A stretch of 64,000 nt of DNA from Agrostemma githago (GCA_958450325.1 OY288243.1:49988878-50052877), one strand, 5' to 3'. Shown: positions 47,739 to 60,387, numbered from the stretch's first letter. Notes: generated from the letters alone by a model not told the origin. Program-made: numbers and translations.

Positions 47739-48556
47739 ACCAATATCCACCACTATGCTCCAAGTTCTTCACATTTTGATCTTCAATACCCCTTAATAGT
47801 TTACCTCCATACCAAGCAGACCCTAAATCTATAAAAAGTGGACGTTTATACAAATGTTACCTTAAAGTGTCTAGAAAACAAGGAGTTTATTTGTAGTTGT
47901 GATTACAGGCCAGGACACGGCAAGTTGAAAGATGCATCCAGCCTAATTGGTTATCTAATACTCTCAAGTAGTCAAAGAAGGAAGTGGGTGGTCTAATTAT
48001 CGGAATTAATTTCAATTAATCCTCTATATACTATGAGTAATTAGTATAGATCTATGCATAACGATATATTTTAGTTGTTACTTTTATAGTTGTTTAATAA
48101 TCAATTTCTGTAAGAAGTGAATAATTCAATAGATAAATTTGCTCAAATTATTCTAATTACTTTTTTATTTTGATTAATTGCATTTAATTGGTAAGATTTT
48201 ATAAAATACAACTAATGTAATCATTAATTTTTCTTTATTAATTGCATTTATTTATAATATTTGATACATTATAGTTAATCAATTAATAATGTTTTTTTTT
48301 TTCTGAATTTAGATATTAACATTTTGGAGGGAAAATTATGAGAAAGTTAATCTCTTAGTAAATAAGAGGATTGAGAAACTACTAAAAAAGAAGTGAACAC
48401 GTGTCTTACTCACATTAAATTTTTATCGCCTAAATGTATGATGAACTAATTTTGAATACAAAACAAAAAAATCTTAAAATAGACCCACCAATAAAATTTT
48501 ATACGCTTTTAGATTTGATCGGATTTTTGTTAAATTAGACGATATATTGACTATTA
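47739..48556. other. AT-rich non-coding DNA
   Basis: No gene, repeat or motif I can support. Confidence 0.5.
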
Positions 48557-48815
48557 CTTCCTTTGCTCCAATAGGTTTTTTACGTTTACTTTTTGGGCAC
48601 TATTCATAAGTGGGTGAAACTGTCGATATAACTTGTAATATATAAGATAAAATATATTCATATGTGATCTTGTTTAAATTGTCTAATCGAGTGGGTTATA
48701 AATACCAAATTTTTATAATTTTTAGAATTATGTAACTAAAGATATAGACAAAAGAAAACGTGTATTGGCAATTGTGAAAAAAGCAAACGTAAAGAATCAA
48801 ATGAAACGGAGAGAG
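48557..48815. mobile_element. Stowaway MITE 2
   Basis: Ends CTTCCTTTGCTCC with tacgttta inside, mirrored by ctctctccgtttcatttg with tacgtttg; TA at 48555-48556 and 48816-48817; 259 bases. The ends are more diverged than in MITE 1, so it is older. Confidence 0.75.
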
Positions 48816-49121
48816 TAATAGTTTTCACAAATCTATACTATTTTAAATATTTACTTTCCTAATACATGAGACTCTATACGAGTTGTGCAATTGCACAGGG
48901 CCCAAACTAGTTCCAAGATTAACCAAGATTAGATGTTACACATTTTTTACTCAAAAAAAGTGTTAGGCATTTGCTTTGATAGAATCCAATCTGAAGCTAA
49001 AGTCCATTAAAATCTTTCTTCGACGGAGCTTTCGCATAATCCGTAGAATCCACTTACGGACAAGGATTAATCAAAGTTACGCCTTTACAAGGATCAAATT
49101 ACCAAGATATTGTACCAGAAT

Positions 49122-49428
49122 TAGACCTGGCAAATGGGTCAACCGGGTCGGGTTCAGGTTGGGTCAGCTTCGGGTCGAGTCACTTTCGGGTTATAAAAAA
49201 TAGATTGAATTTGGGTCGGGTCGGATCATTCCGGATTTGGTCATTTTCGGCTTTACTATTTTCAACTTTTTTAGGGATATCGACTCGTTTCCTACAATAA
49301 TAGTTGAGTCAAGTTCGGGTCAATACGAGTTATGGGTCATACTCGGGTATTCAGTTCGGGTTTTAGGTCAGGTTTGGTTGGCTTATTCAGGTCGGGCCAT
49401 ACGGGTCTGGTTAGTTTTGCCATGTCTA
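49122..49428. mobile_element. hAT-like MITE rich in gggtcgggt
   Basis: Ends tagacctggcaaa and ttttgccatgtcta form an inverted repeat. The eight-base flanks accagaat and acgcaaat agree at five of eight positions, a decayed hAT-type target. The interior is built of gggtcgggt-type repeats. Confidence 0.6.
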
Positions 49429-50011
49429 ACGCAAATTATCCACCATATCAAAAAAAAAAATAGATTGACGAATTATACTTCATCTACTCCAAGCAGCAAC
49501 AAGCACTGCAAAATCTAAAAAATTGATATCAAACATCAAAAAGGAGATTCAAGTATCGCGATCCTCCCAAGAAGTTAAAGTTAAGGAAGCGCCTCACATA
49601 TAATGTTGACGACAACTTGATGCGTACGGACTACCGAAAGCCTCGTAGTAGAATCAAACGAAGTACGTATGGAGAATTATACACATATTTTTCTGATATT
49701 AATATTTTGACTTTGTTTCTCGATTTTGTATTACAGTTATATGATTGCGCTATAAAGTTTGTTCCCACACACAGATATATATGAAATCCGGGAAATGTGG
49801 ACAAAATCAAGTTGCTACAGTACGACAGTTAGCTCATTTAAGGTTGATTTGACACCTGACTGATTCTAACACTAAAAAGTAACCTGCCATTACTTTTTGA
49901 TACAGAGTAACTAATCTCTCCATTCTAATTCAAAGGGTAAGTTTGTTTTTTCACACTTGTCAAGACACATTTTATACCGTCAATATCTTTCGTTCTACAT
50001 TAATAAAACGC

Positions 50012-51288
50012 AAATTTCCCATGGTACCCTCGAACTATGTCATATTACACATGGTACTCCTGCTTTTAAGTCTGTTCTCATGGTAACCTTGCATTTTATT
50101 GTTTAGTTCCCGATTTGCCCTTACCCAATTTTCTGTCATGACGCCGTTAAATTATGACCAAAAGATGGATAATTAGTTGTTAATTAATTTTGGAGGGAAA
50201 ATTAATTACATCAATCAACAACTACTTTTCTTCAAAAGGAGAGGGGTTCCCATGGTACCCCTAAATTTTCATAGTTGTTCCCATGGTACCCCTGAAAGGA
50301 AAGTAACAACTCATTAAAGCAAAATAACGACTAGTTTACTGAACTAGCAGTTACACAAGTACTTATAAATTCACACTCCTTTCCATTTTGACAGAAGAAG
50401 AACAAACAATCCACACAAATCAAACTTTCAACAATGTCAGTTTCATTACATTTGAGTTCAACTTTAAGAGGAATTCATGTGGAAAACAAAACATGTCTAA
50501 GATGCAGTAGAACAGCAAATGTTCGAGCATCCGGATCAACTGCTGCTAATTCATTTAAGTTATATCATAAATGTGATGAATGTGGATGATTTCAATGGTA
50601 CAAAGGTAGAACAGAAGAAGCAACTTCTAACAATGTAATGAAGGTGGTTGATCAAGTGCTCATTCAACAAGATTTGAAGAAAATGATAAAGAAACAAATG
50701 GAAATAGTTTGTGACATCAATAGAAAAATTGGTTTTATGTCGAAGTTGTTAAATTTAGGCATCATAAGTGGTTCGATCATGTACTTTAGTCTACTTTATG
50801 TTGTGATGAACAAAATATGATATGTAAAACAAATCTAATGCAATGGAATAGATTACTAATAACACATTGCCACCATTAAGGGGGTGAATTAGTTTAGTAA
50901 ACTAGTCGTTACTTTGCTTCAATGAGTCGTTGCTTTCCTTTCAGGGGTACCATGGGAACAACTATGAAAACTTAGGGGTACCATGGGAACAACTATGAAA
51001 ACTTAGGGGTACCATAGGAACAACTATAAAAACTTAAGTGTATCATGGGAACCCCTGTCTTTTTGAAGAAAAGTAGTTGTTGAATGATGTAATTAACATT
51101 CCCTCCAAAATTAATTAACAACTAATCATCTAACTTTTGGTCATAATTTAACAGCGTCATGACAGAAAATTGGATAAGGGCAAATCGGGAACTAAACTAT
51201 AAAACTCAAGGTTACCATGGGAACAAACTTAAAAACAAGGGTACCATATGTAATGTGACATATTTCGAGGGTACCATGAGACTTTTCC
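50012..51288. mobile_element. Long-inverted-repeat element carrying a GRF zinc-finger frame
   Basis: Inverted repeats of more than 300 bases with catggtaccctcga near both ends, and repeated ggggtaccatgggaacaac units inside (two or three copies on the right). No clear target duplication, so the superfamily is open. The unique middle holds the reading frame described separately. Confidence 0.75.
50434..50820 (+). pseudogene. GRF-type zinc-finger protein frame with one stop
   Basis: ATG 50434 to TGA 50820, 128 codons, interrupted once by TGA at 50587-50589. The N-terminal half has CLRCSRTANVRAS, YHKCDECG and FQWYKG, the pattern of a GRF zinc finger (C-x2-C, then C-x2-CG and an aromatic W-Y end), which binds nucleic acid in other proteins. 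The C-terminal half has a basic helix (LKKMIKKQMEIVCDINRKIG) and a hydrophobic segment (GIISGSIMYFSLLYVV), probably one membrane span. GRF plus coiled coil plus membrane helix is seen in small plant proteins. The single stop sits inside the finger; all else is open, so decay is slight. Assignment is from motif only. Confidence 0.6.
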
Positions 51289-51463
51289 CTTAAAAAAATT
51301 ATAAAAATTCAATATTCTTAGTTTACTCATAAAGTCGAATCAAACTAGATTACACATAACTATATTTTCTCTTATAAACTGTCAAGAATATTAACGATTA
51401 TCATGAGTTGTGAATAGTGTCCAAAAGAGAAAGCGTACCCTATGGATTTGAATGGAAGGAGTA

Positions 51464-51902
51464 TTAATTTAACCATTTACATAATTACAATGTTGAGTCA
51501 CGCCAAGGGATGACAGTGGGTCCGAGACTCTACCCAGATCCGTCGGCCTTACCCTAATGGATCAGGTATCGGTTCTTTTTTTTTACCATATAGATACAAG
51601 TCGGGTATGGTCCTTTAAAAATATTCCGGTTTCGGGTCCTATAAGTTAAACCAGAGGCCCTTAGACCAGTTTAAATAATCTAAAAAAACTCGCTGAATCG
51701 TACTCATTTCTACAGGAACGGTATATTACGGCATAATATTAGTCACTCTCTCTATAACTACCCTATCCCATCCATTCAATTCTTTACACTTACTATAAAT
51801 GTACAATTCAATCAATTCTTTACACTAACTATAAATGTACAATTCAATCAATTCTTTACATTCCATTTTTGGTAAAAGACTTTACCATATTACCTTATAT
51901 AG
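51464..51902. repeat. AT-rich DNA with a 36-bp tandem repeat
   Basis: Unit tctttacact followed by aactataaatgtacaattca recurs at 51781, 51817 and (partial) 51853, period 36. The stretch before it (51490-51660) is rich in gggtccgag and cgggtatgg blocks as in hAT MITEs, with no clear ends. Confidence 0.65.
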
Positions 51903-52237
51903 TAGTGTGCAAAATCTGGTCTGGACCGGAATAAAAAATTCCAATCCGGTCTCCGGTCCATTAATTTGGGAGATTCCGGGTTCCGGTCCGGTACGGTCCA
52001 AACCCGGTTTTTCCCGGTCCAAACCGATTTGGACCGAAAAAACCAAAATAATATTTATTTAATAAAAATTCTGGTCTATCCAGTCCAAAAGACCGGAATT
52101 TTAAAAAAAATTGTAAATTCCGGTCTAACCGGTCCGGTCCAGGTCCATATTTTCTAGATTCCGGTCCAGTTCTGGTCTAGGGTTTTTTGAAGATTCAGGT
52201 CCGGTCCGGTCTAATCCTGGACCGGTGCGCTGCCCTA
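51903..52237. mobile_element. hAT-like MITE rich in ccggtcc
   Basis: Ends tagtgtgc and gcgctgcccta are imperfectly inverted; the interior is ggtccggt/accggacc repeats in both directions. No clean 8-base duplication. 52238-52569 beyond it shows nothing recognisable. Confidence 0.5.
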
Positions 52238-52569
52238 TATCCACCATTTATTTACACAAAACGTCACTACTTTGCTTTGTTACTTTAAGTTTGGTGGACA
52301 CATAGAACCATTTGATTTAGCAATAAAAATACACTTACTTTTACCACTTTTCTTAGTGTATATGGTGGTTATGAATATTATTATAATATGAAAACATAAG
52401 ACATGAGAAAAAATGCTAGAGATAAAAAGAGAAAATCCTCCAAAAGCCTAGAGATTTCATAGGAGTTTTTCTGGAAAAATGTTTAGATCCAAGAATAAAA
52501 CATCAACTCCTCCTAAAAACAAGACAAATAATTCAGCAATAATTGTTGGGTTAAAAGAAAAGATGAAGG

Positions 52570-54573
52570 TGTGGACGTTGTCGACGTTCGTCCGCACCAC
52601 CCGGCGCCCCGCGCGGGACTGACCCGGTTTTCAACGTGTGACGGCGGCCACCCACGCGGCCCCCTCCCTACTGGGGGCCGGTCCGATCTCGCATACGGGG
52701 CGAAGTGTCGGACCTCGATTTGGATGACGATCCGGACTTGTACTAGACGGGAGAGAGCACCCGTGTTTCCGTTTAGGAATCGATCGAGACGTGGTTGTAA
52801 ATGTTTAAAGGCCGATTCATTTGGAAAGGCGACCCTTTTAGTGAACTGAATATGTTGCCGATTTGTGGAGTCGCCACCAAGTCAATTATTGGGACTCAGA
52901 AACCGTTTAAGTCAACTTTGATCCCTTGCCGGCTCAAAGTTGAGTGGCGCGGGACCTAAAGATATAGACTTGTACCCTTAAGCACTCCATGCCTGGAATG
53001 ACTCTCATTGCCAATGGTTTCGAACATCCGGAAACCGTCGATTCTGAGTATGGGGTGAGGACAGATAAGTTTATCGTCGAAGTAGTGGTGTTTACATTCT
53101 TTGCATGCGATTTCACGTGACAAGCAGGCCATGAAAAGATGCACATTGGAGAGTAGAGAGTACTATGTATTATACGTATTAGCAAACCAGATTTAACGTG
53201 ATAATACGGATATTAATCATTCTCGTGGTATACCTTACCTGGTATTCTGCTTAAGATGCATCGGTTTGATATTAATAGAGGTGCATCGAACCTAATAAGT
53301 TGAGCACCCGGACTAATACGGAACCCGACCATCACTTTGTTCAGTTTTAAGTTATTTTCCGTTTTGAATTCAGTGTTAGGTGATTTAGCATGCGATTATA
53401 GGGTCATAAAAGCAATAAAACATACGAAAAACTTTAAATGCGAATGTAAGTAAATCACATTGTGAGGAGTTGCACCCTCGGAGTATACACTAAACGGGAC
53501 TCGATGCATAGATAGTCCTGAGAACGGATCTCAGAATTACTCGGGACTATTTAGTGTGTTTTAATATTTGTGGTTGAAGTTGGGACGTTACGTATTTTAG
53601 TAGATGCTTGTGGGCCTAGCGCCAATATCTACAGTTGTCGTAGTCCATAATAATAGAAATTACAAATATGGCAAGTTTTATTTAGATGACGACCTAGTGA
53701 CGATACTACTTTGACAGGCGGATCCTCCTAGCTTAACTAGTTACCTCGGCTGAGTTCCGTTATCGTTTGACCTTCCGGCGGCTATTCCGGCAGAGCTCCG
53801 TTACTATTTGCTAGTTCTGTGGCTAATCCGACAGAATCTGTGTACTAATTTTGAGCTAGTCGATCACAGGCACCTCGGTATCGAATGGAGTTTTCGAAGG
53901 TGAGGAGTAGTGTCGATGTCGCTTTTATTAATTATCGGAACTACGATCGAGTGGATCGTTTGGCTCGGGTGTCAGAGTACGAGCCCTTAGCGTGAGTTTT
54001 GAGGGAGAAGAGAAGATTGAATGTTCTGTCGAATGAATGAGGCGGAGGGGGTATTTATAGATGTTTTCGGCCCTCGTCGCCCGTACGGACGCGTGACTTA
54101 GGTCGCACCAGGGCTCAGGCGCCTGGGTCCGAGAGTGGGGAGACCCAGGCGCGTCAGGTAGGGCGGTTGGAGTTTTGAGGATACGATTTTGATACATTCC
54201 AAAACCGAGAGGGAGGAGCGTGATACGTTACTTGGGGATGAAGTTTACCCCGGGTTTGACCTAGCGCCGTGGGTTTAGTGGGCCTCGGGTGTTCATCCCG
54301 AGGTTCACTTGGCGCGGTGTTGACTCGGTTCGAGTTTCGGGACCGACTCGGGGTCCCGGTGTCAGAATTGACTCTAATTAGTGTTTTTGTGACCGTAATG
54401 ACACGACTAAGGCTGCCATGATGTTGGTTTTAATTTTTTCGAGTAATTATTTGGTCCGTTCTTTAGGAAAACTATCTAAAACATCGCGAACCCGTGTCGC
54501 GTTGCAGTCCTATCGTTATCGGGTGTTTGCTGGGCACTTCTACAGCCACCAGATCCAAATTTGGGTGTCTACA
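52570..54573 (-). repeat. TE-D 3' LTR
   Basis: On the minus strand starts TGTAGACACCC (54573) and ends in gtccaca (52570), 2004 bases. TATA box ctataaata at 54052-54060 (minus strand). It aligns with the TE-C LTR, with indels. Confidence 0.92.
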
Positions 54574-54589
54574 GAATCCCCCACTTTAA
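54574..54589 (-). other. TE-D polypurine tract
   Basis: Minus strand ttaaagtgggggattc directly precedes the LTR; intact, unlike TE-C. Confidence 0.8.
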
Positions 54590-55017
54590 CTAAGGCTTGG
54601 ACAAGGCGAAAGTCAAAGTATAGCCACCCAGGTCAATCGAGGATTACGACCTGGTGGCCGTCCGATCGGGTCGTTTTAAGTTCGTTGGACTACGTGGTGA
54701 GGCTCGCCAGCCAGAGCTGAGAAGTCATACCTGACGTCTTCGCTTGTGGTTGATCGCTTGGGGCCCGGGCCGTTGCTTGACATCTTGTTCTTGATTCTTT
54801 ATGCGCGCGCTTTGTCTTCTTCGGTTTATTTAGAGGTTTTGTTTAATTTTAAGTGTTTTTTTTTGCGCGCTAGCAACGCATTAAGTTCGCCTTTATTTGT
54901 ACGTATATTTTGGGCTGCTTTTTGAACCCTTGATGACATAAAACGTTCGAGAGCGTTAGTCTCCGCTCGAGCAATCGTCTTTGGGATGCTTATGACCCCT
55001 AGGACAAGATAAAATTT

Positions 55018-55240
55018 GAGGGTGTCGGCCTCCACTCTAATTAAAGTTTCTGTGGAGGTATAAGACTCCTTCGAGGGCGTTAGTCTCCTCTCGAATTAAA
55101 ATTGATGTGGAGGTATAAGACTCCTTCGAGGGCGTTAGTCTCCTCTCGAATTAAAATTGTTGTGGATGTATAAGACTCCTTCGAGGGCGTTAGTCTCCTC
55201 TCGAATTAAAATTGTTGTGGAGGTATAAGACTTCAATGCC
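55018..55240 (-). repeat. ~54-bp tandem array, TE-D 3' UTR
   Basis: About four copies of a unit containing ataagactccttcgagggcg and ttagtctcctctcgaattaa. The core is shared with the 83-bp array of TE-C but the unit differs in length. Confidence 0.85.
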
Positions 55241-55264
55241 TCTCAGATAACCAAGACCCGTTAG

Positions 55265-55545
55265 GCAAAAAATGGTGTGCCTCCGAGATATCTCTGACCC
55301 TCGGGCAAAATTGCTGTGCGTCCGGGATAACTCTGACCCTCGGGCAAAAAAGCTGATGCTGTGCCTCCGGGATAACTCTGACCCTTGGGCAAAAATGTTG
55401 TTGTTGTGCCTCCGGGATAACTCTGACCCTCGGGCAAAAATGTTGTTGCTGTGCCTCCGGGATAACTCTGACCCTCGGGCAAAAATTCTGTTGCTGTGCC
55501 TCCGGGATAACTCTGACCCTCGGGCAAAAATGTTGTGTGTCTATT
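55265..55545 (-). repeat. Six-copy ~44-bp tandem array, TE-D 3' UTR
   Basis: Unit gtgcctccgggataactctg then accctcgggcaaaaatgttg, the complement of the TE-C array at 43355-43664. Confidence 0.9.
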
Positions 55546-56618
55546 CGGTTTAGTTAAAATGCTGGCTTTGTGAGTTTGTCTTAATTTGTTTTGCAGGCTT
55601 GTCTTATTTTATTCGGGTTTGTTCTTGCTTTTGTTTCGATTTTGAGTTTGTTCAGAGTTTGCTTGTGATAGTCCTGGTTGTTTCGTTACGCGTCCGGGTG
55701 TAGCGTCAAGTGCTTGTTTATTAGTTGGGAGTGTGTGTTATCGATGTTAATTAGTAGTTTTTCCGTTATTGTTATTTTACTTGTCTTAGTAGGTGCATGC
55801 TTTATATGTATCGACTTTGAGTTGCATTGTTTGAGTATTTATTGGTGCTTTTGATTCAATCCCTTGCGGGTGGTTACGTTAAGTTAAGCTTATCTCTCTC
55901 GGGTGGCTGCGTTAGACTAACCTTGGTCTACGACTTTCTTCGGGAAAGCTTCTGACTAACTCTGGTCCATTGATGAGTGGTTGTTTGGGTTTAATGACTT
56001 TCTGCCTTTAAATTACTACACTTGATGTGTAAGCTCTTAATGAATGCACAATGGTGTTTGCATTAGTTCTTGGGCTTGCATTTGCTTAGTGAATTCTTAC
56101 GGGAATGTGCTAAAATAATAATCCCCCTGGATGTAAGTTGAGTGCTCAGGGACTTGCTAGGAGAACTGGTTGCTTTGAGTGCTTTGAGGTTGTGGATTTG
56201 TCCTTTTTTCGTTTTATCATGCGGTCAAGCGCAAGCATCCTTATTAATCATGGCTCCCGTGTTCGTCTATTGCTGGCGGCCGATTTCGACTAGAGGAGAT
56301 TGTAAGGCTTGCCTTATGAGTTTGAATTTACTCCTAACTCCCTCGATTGGCATCTAGGACGGTGCGTGTTTGTCCGGTTAGGTATTCGACGGGGATTGAA
56401 TGGAGATTGGCTCGAGCTAAGAGCACGATGAGTCACTACTAGTCGGGGAATGTGCTGGTGAACTAGCTGCGCCATGCAGATGTAAGTTCTTTTCTTATAG
56501 TTTGTTTTAGTAGACCCCAAGGTTTAGGATTATTGAAGTGTCGGTTTTGGTTTCATCGCTTGTTTTGTCCTATGGTTTAGTGTTTGCTTTCATTTTGAAC
56601 GGTTTGCTTTTCTTTTAG
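55546..56618. other. TE-D stretch without recognisable gene
   Basis: Occupies the place where TE-C has the first exons of antisense gene 2, but I find no plant mobile domain here. Either it was replaced, or it diverged past recognition. Confidence 0.5.
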
Positions 56619-57390
56619 CTATTAGATTCGGCTGATGTTGTTCAGCCCCCAGTCTTCCCCTTTGTCACCGCTCGGGGTCGACGTGGTTGGGGTAACCTTT
56701 ACTGAGCTCCCTCCCCCCTTGTCCCGCTGAGGAGATAGATTCCGAGATTGAGTGGAGAGACCGGGTGTACCGGGTGAGTTTTTGTGTTCTTCGTTTGGGT
56801 TCTAAGAATTAGGGTCAGTTTGCCTATCTTTTATGGTTGCACTTTCAGGTTTCCTCGGCTTGCCATCAGCGGTTGTGGCAGGTTGCTGACTGCTTCCGGG
56901 CTTATGCCTGGAGGGTCTCCCGTGACACTTCAGGGCCTCGATCGGTGAGTTTACGCGACTAAGGTGGCTTTCTAGGCTGTTGGTGTACTTCCCTAATGCT
57001 TAAGTGTATTTGCAGGATGTTCCGGATAGGGTGGGGCAGTTGGAGACTCGGGTGACCGAACTCGAGGCGAAAAAGGTTGAGGCACAGCGGCTCCTGCAAT
57101 CTCGGGCTGACGAGATTGCCTTCTTGAAGGAGCAGCTAGCTCGGTCCCGGGGTAAGACCTCAGCTCAGGGTGAGGCTAGGCATTAGGCCGAAAGGGAGGC
57201 TGAGGTCGATGCTGGGGCTACGGGTGCTACGGAGGAGGTTGGAGGAGTTTTCGAGACAGCTACTCTAGATATGTTGTCTGGGATGGACTGTAGTGAGTCT
57301 CCTCTTATAGACCTGGAGGACCTAGGGTTAGATGACCAGCTTTGTGAGATCGTGATTGCCGTCGGCGCGGCTTCTAGGGATCCTTCTTAG
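56619..57390 (+). pseudogene. TE-D antisense gene 2, last three exons only
   Basis: Antisense to TE-D, so on the plus strand. Exons 56619-56773, 56849-56944 and 57016-57390, each with AG acceptor; donors GTGAGT at 56774 and 56945. The last exon codes for the coiled coil (RVTELEAKKVEAQRLL) and acidic tail ending at TAG 57388-57390. Stops lie in the first of these exons and at 57184-57186. The donor at 56774 is intact where TE-C has GA. No 5' exons. Confidence 0.7.
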
Positions 57391-57500
57391 CCTCGATTTG
57401 AATAAGGATTTGTATATTTTGTATGTCTGTTTTAGATTCTTAGTATTTGAATTGGTCGGATTAGTCTTGTGTTCTCGTTTGGCGAATTGTTTACCTAGAT

Positions 57501-57503
57501 TGA
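57501..57503 (+). other. Empty target site matching the MITE in TE-C
   Basis: In ttacctagattgacaagtaa the TGA occurs once; TE-C has this site duplicated on either side of its Harbinger-like MITE. TE-C therefore received the MITE after the two copies diverged. Confidence 0.8.
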
Positions 57504-58219
57504 CAAGTAATCACTTTTGTGTTCATTCATTTTGCGATGTGAATTGGTTTAGGGTGCGTTAGCGTTGTATGAGAGGATGAAAACAGCTTTTCTCGGATGT
57601 TTTGAAATGCGTTAGCTTGAGCCGGGAATTGGATCACGTAGTACGTCGATTAAAACGTTTTTGACTCGAGATGCGAAATATCAATGTGCTTTGATTACAT
57701 GTGTCAAAAAATGAGCACGGTTGTTTTGGCATTCAAAATGGGACGACTCTTGAAAAAAAAGTTGGACAACTTTTTATATACTCATAACATTGCTTTATTA
57801 GGCTACAGACGTGACTCGACGGTGATTGCTAAAAGGCTACGACACGCCTAGGTGGGGTAGCTTATCCCCCCTAAAAAAATATAAAAATAGTCTAAGTCTT
57901 GTTCGTCCGACGGGTAGCTTCACGTTATCGCAGCTCATGCGCGGGTATTCCGGTTTTCCGGACGGGTTTTAGCGACTTCGGAAGGTCGTTCCCGATGTCG
58001 GGGGTTGAGGTTGATAGCTATGGTGATAGTGGACATTTGATTTTCTATCCTTGGGTTGCTCGGGATGTCGCCTGCATGATCACAGGCGCTTGGGCTGAGG
58101 CAGCTAGCCTCCGGACCACCTGGGCTTGGGCGGCCGGGAATTCGGGCGCGTGGGCCGTTGCGGTCGGGTCCCCGGGTTATGGAAATTTTCGTTGTTTCCT
58201 AATTCTTGTGGGTTTAGGG

Positions 58220-58229
58220 CTATATATAC
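58220..58229 (+). promoter_or_regulatory. TATA box of TE-D antisense gene 1
   Basis: gctatatatacg, 78 bases before the ATG at 58298; kept in TE-C at the same distance. Confidence 0.55.
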
Positions 58230-58297
58230 GAGTTGTGGGTGTTCGCTTTAGACGCACCAGGGTATCTATAGGGTCTAGCACGTTTATATTTAGCGTT

Positions 58298-59806
58298 ATG
58301 TCGGGTTTTAGGAAAATCCTTGCCGAGTGGGTTAGTTCTTTCAAGAAATGTGCCCCCGGGGTTAGTTCAAATGATGGCTTATCAGTGGTTGTTGCGCTTA
58401 GTCGAGTCAAGGTGCGGGATGATTTTTTACGGGCCTGCGCTAGATTTTGGGACCCTAAATATCATGTTTTTGCTTTTCCCGGGGGTAAAGTTTGTTTGCC
58501 CGAAGAGATAGATCATATAGGCGGGTGGAGCTCGGTTCAACCTTGTGTGCCTTATGGGGATGATGCTTATGTGGAGCGATTTTATCATTTTTTGGACTTT
58601 TCTTCGTTAGAGGAGGCTAAAGGCTATTTTGGTGTGGACGGTCATAACCTAGAGTTTCTTTCTAGGACATTCCCACAAGTTGGCTCTCGACATGTTTCGA
58701 CCTTGGCATGTAGGCGCGCTTTTAACGTCGCTATTGCCTGTTACTATCTTTTTGAGGACACGCGGTCACGTGAAGGCTGGGGTAATCCTCGAATGTTGGA
58801 TGTGGTAGCGGCTATGGAACATGGACGGTCACCCTCTTTGCTTATTTTAGGTGAACTTGTTCTCGGCCTTGATGCTAGTGTTCCGGTACAAGGGATACCT
58901 TCTCGGGGTTCTAGGACCATTTTACTGGTGTGTGTTTTTTGTCATGTTTTTTGTAGCTAGGCTTTACTTGTTTTGTGGTTGTTTTGACTTAGGAGGTGTG
59001 ACACATCGTCGTCTTTCGTGCAGGTTTGGTTGCAAGAGCGGCTCGGTTTAATCGACCCTCCCCGGTGTTTCAAGGATTACAACTAAAGGGGCTTCACAGG
59101 CCGGAAGATGGTGTTCGCGTGGAGCAAGAGTTCCGGAGAGGAGGATTGCTTTTCTTATTTGGTTAGGGGAGATGTTGTCATCAGGTGGTCCATCACGTGG
59201 TGGAATATTAGAGGGCGCATAAGGTTTTCCTTTCCGTCCTCGACCTGGGCTTTGTTATTACTATCCATGAGGGATCAAGTTTATATTTACCCAGGCATGT
59301 TGTCAAATCAAATGGGTGTCCGACCTCCTATTCCAGATGAGGCTAAGGTCATTTCTAGTTTTGATCCATGGACCGAGGACTTTCTTAGGGGGTTCAGGGT
59401 GTCTTGGGAACAGAAGTTTTTGCACCCTGTTGCTCGACCGACTGTCGATACTTCCGTCAGGAAGAGAATTTGTGGATACCCGTCAGGACAGACCAACCCA
59501 AAAGTTAGGAAGACAGCGCCGCTGAGAGGCGAAGAGGAGACTCGAGAGACTAAGTGCCTAACCAAAGACAGTGGAACCGATCCTAGCCTAGTCAGTTCAT
59601 CCGAACGGGCCAAGACTGACGAGACCCATATTAGAGCTGCAAAAGAGAAAAGAAAGTGGGATTTGCTGGGCTCACGTTTGGATAGGGTGTTAGAGGCTTG
59701 CTTTCGGAAAATCGCGGAGGAAGAACGCAAGCAATTGTACCCGGGCGATAAGGGTGAGGAAGAGTTGGACCGGAAGAGCCCCGCCATTTATATTATGTAT
59801 TATTAG
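58298..59806 (+). pseudogene. TE-D antisense gene 1
   Basis: Exon 1 58298-58927, exon 2 59024-59806; intron 58928-59023 (96 bases), donor CTG|GTGTG and acceptor GTGCAG, same codon position as the other three elements. Exon 1 is open (210 codons) with FLRACARFWDPKYHVFAFPG, LPEEIDHIGGW and ELVLGLDAS. Exon 2 opens VWLQERLGL and has an in-frame TAA at 59084-59086 where TE-C has Tyr; after it the frame is open to the end. The frame is also open upstream of 58298 (ATG at 57995), but I prefer 58298, which aligns with TE-A and follows the TATA box. Function unknown. Confidence 0.7.
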
Positions 59807-59984
59807 TTGATAATATGTGGCGTATTAGTACTTGTTTTTGTGGAGTTTAGACACGTTGTTGAATTTTTGGGACGTCCGGACTCGTATTTTTTGATGTAGA
59901 TGCCCCGACAAAGGCTTGATTTAACCGAATTTTGTTATTAATGAGAAGCACATTTTTATTTTTTATTCTTCTTTTTTTTGTGGT

Positions 59985-60235
59985 GGCTCGCAACTCGATT
60001 CTTCATTTTACCCGGAGCGCCCTTTCGGGTTTTCACTCCGTCCTCGGCTCACCCTTTTTTTCTTCTTTTTTTTCGCTCTTTTTTCTTTTTTTTTTCTTTT
60101 TTTTTTCTTTCGGTTTTTCACCCCGTCCTCGGCTCGTCGTATTTTTTTTTTACGACGGCTCGCAACTCGTTTCTTCATTTTGCCCGGGGCGCCCTTTCGG
60201 GTTCTCGCCCCGTCCTCGGCTCGTCGTTTGTGCTT
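59985..60235 (-). repeat. Tandem block after pol (TE-D)
   Basis: About three units with gccctttcgggtttt and cgtcctcggctc, the complement of the TE-C block at 35411-35690; T-rich spacers vary in length. Confidence 0.78.
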
Positions 60236-60346
60236 CGTCATTTAACTCACTCATTGACCGGGTTGTGGGATGAATCCCGGTTTGCTCACGAATCGATTAA
60301 TCGACTGCTTTGTTTAGTTGTTTGGTTGTACCTGGGAAAGTGTTGC

Positions 60347-60387
60347 CTACGTATTCGCTTTCAAACGGAATCAAACCACGTTCGTAG
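60347..60387 (-). other. Conserved hairpin downstream of pol (TE-D)
   Basis: On the minus strand, CTACGA (60387-60382) and ACGTAG (60352-60347) form the outer stem, TCCGT (60369-60365) and GCGAA (60358-60354) an inner stem with one mismatch. It begins 150 bases after the pol stop. Confidence 0.65.

Larger units (their letters stand above)
49914..51461. mobile_element. Stowaway MITE 3, interrupted by a GRF-bearing element
   Basis: Outer ends ATCTCTCCATTCTAATTC and complement of CTCCTTCCATTCAAATCC, with TA on both sides (49912-49913, 51462-51463). Without the inner element (about 50012-51288) it would be about 270 bases, the normal Stowaway size. Confidence 0.75.

Noticed and set aside
57899..57994. 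Upstream extension of TE-D antisense gene 1 as coding
   Set aside because: It would start at TTG and has no counterpart in TE-A; the TATA box at 58220 lies inside it.
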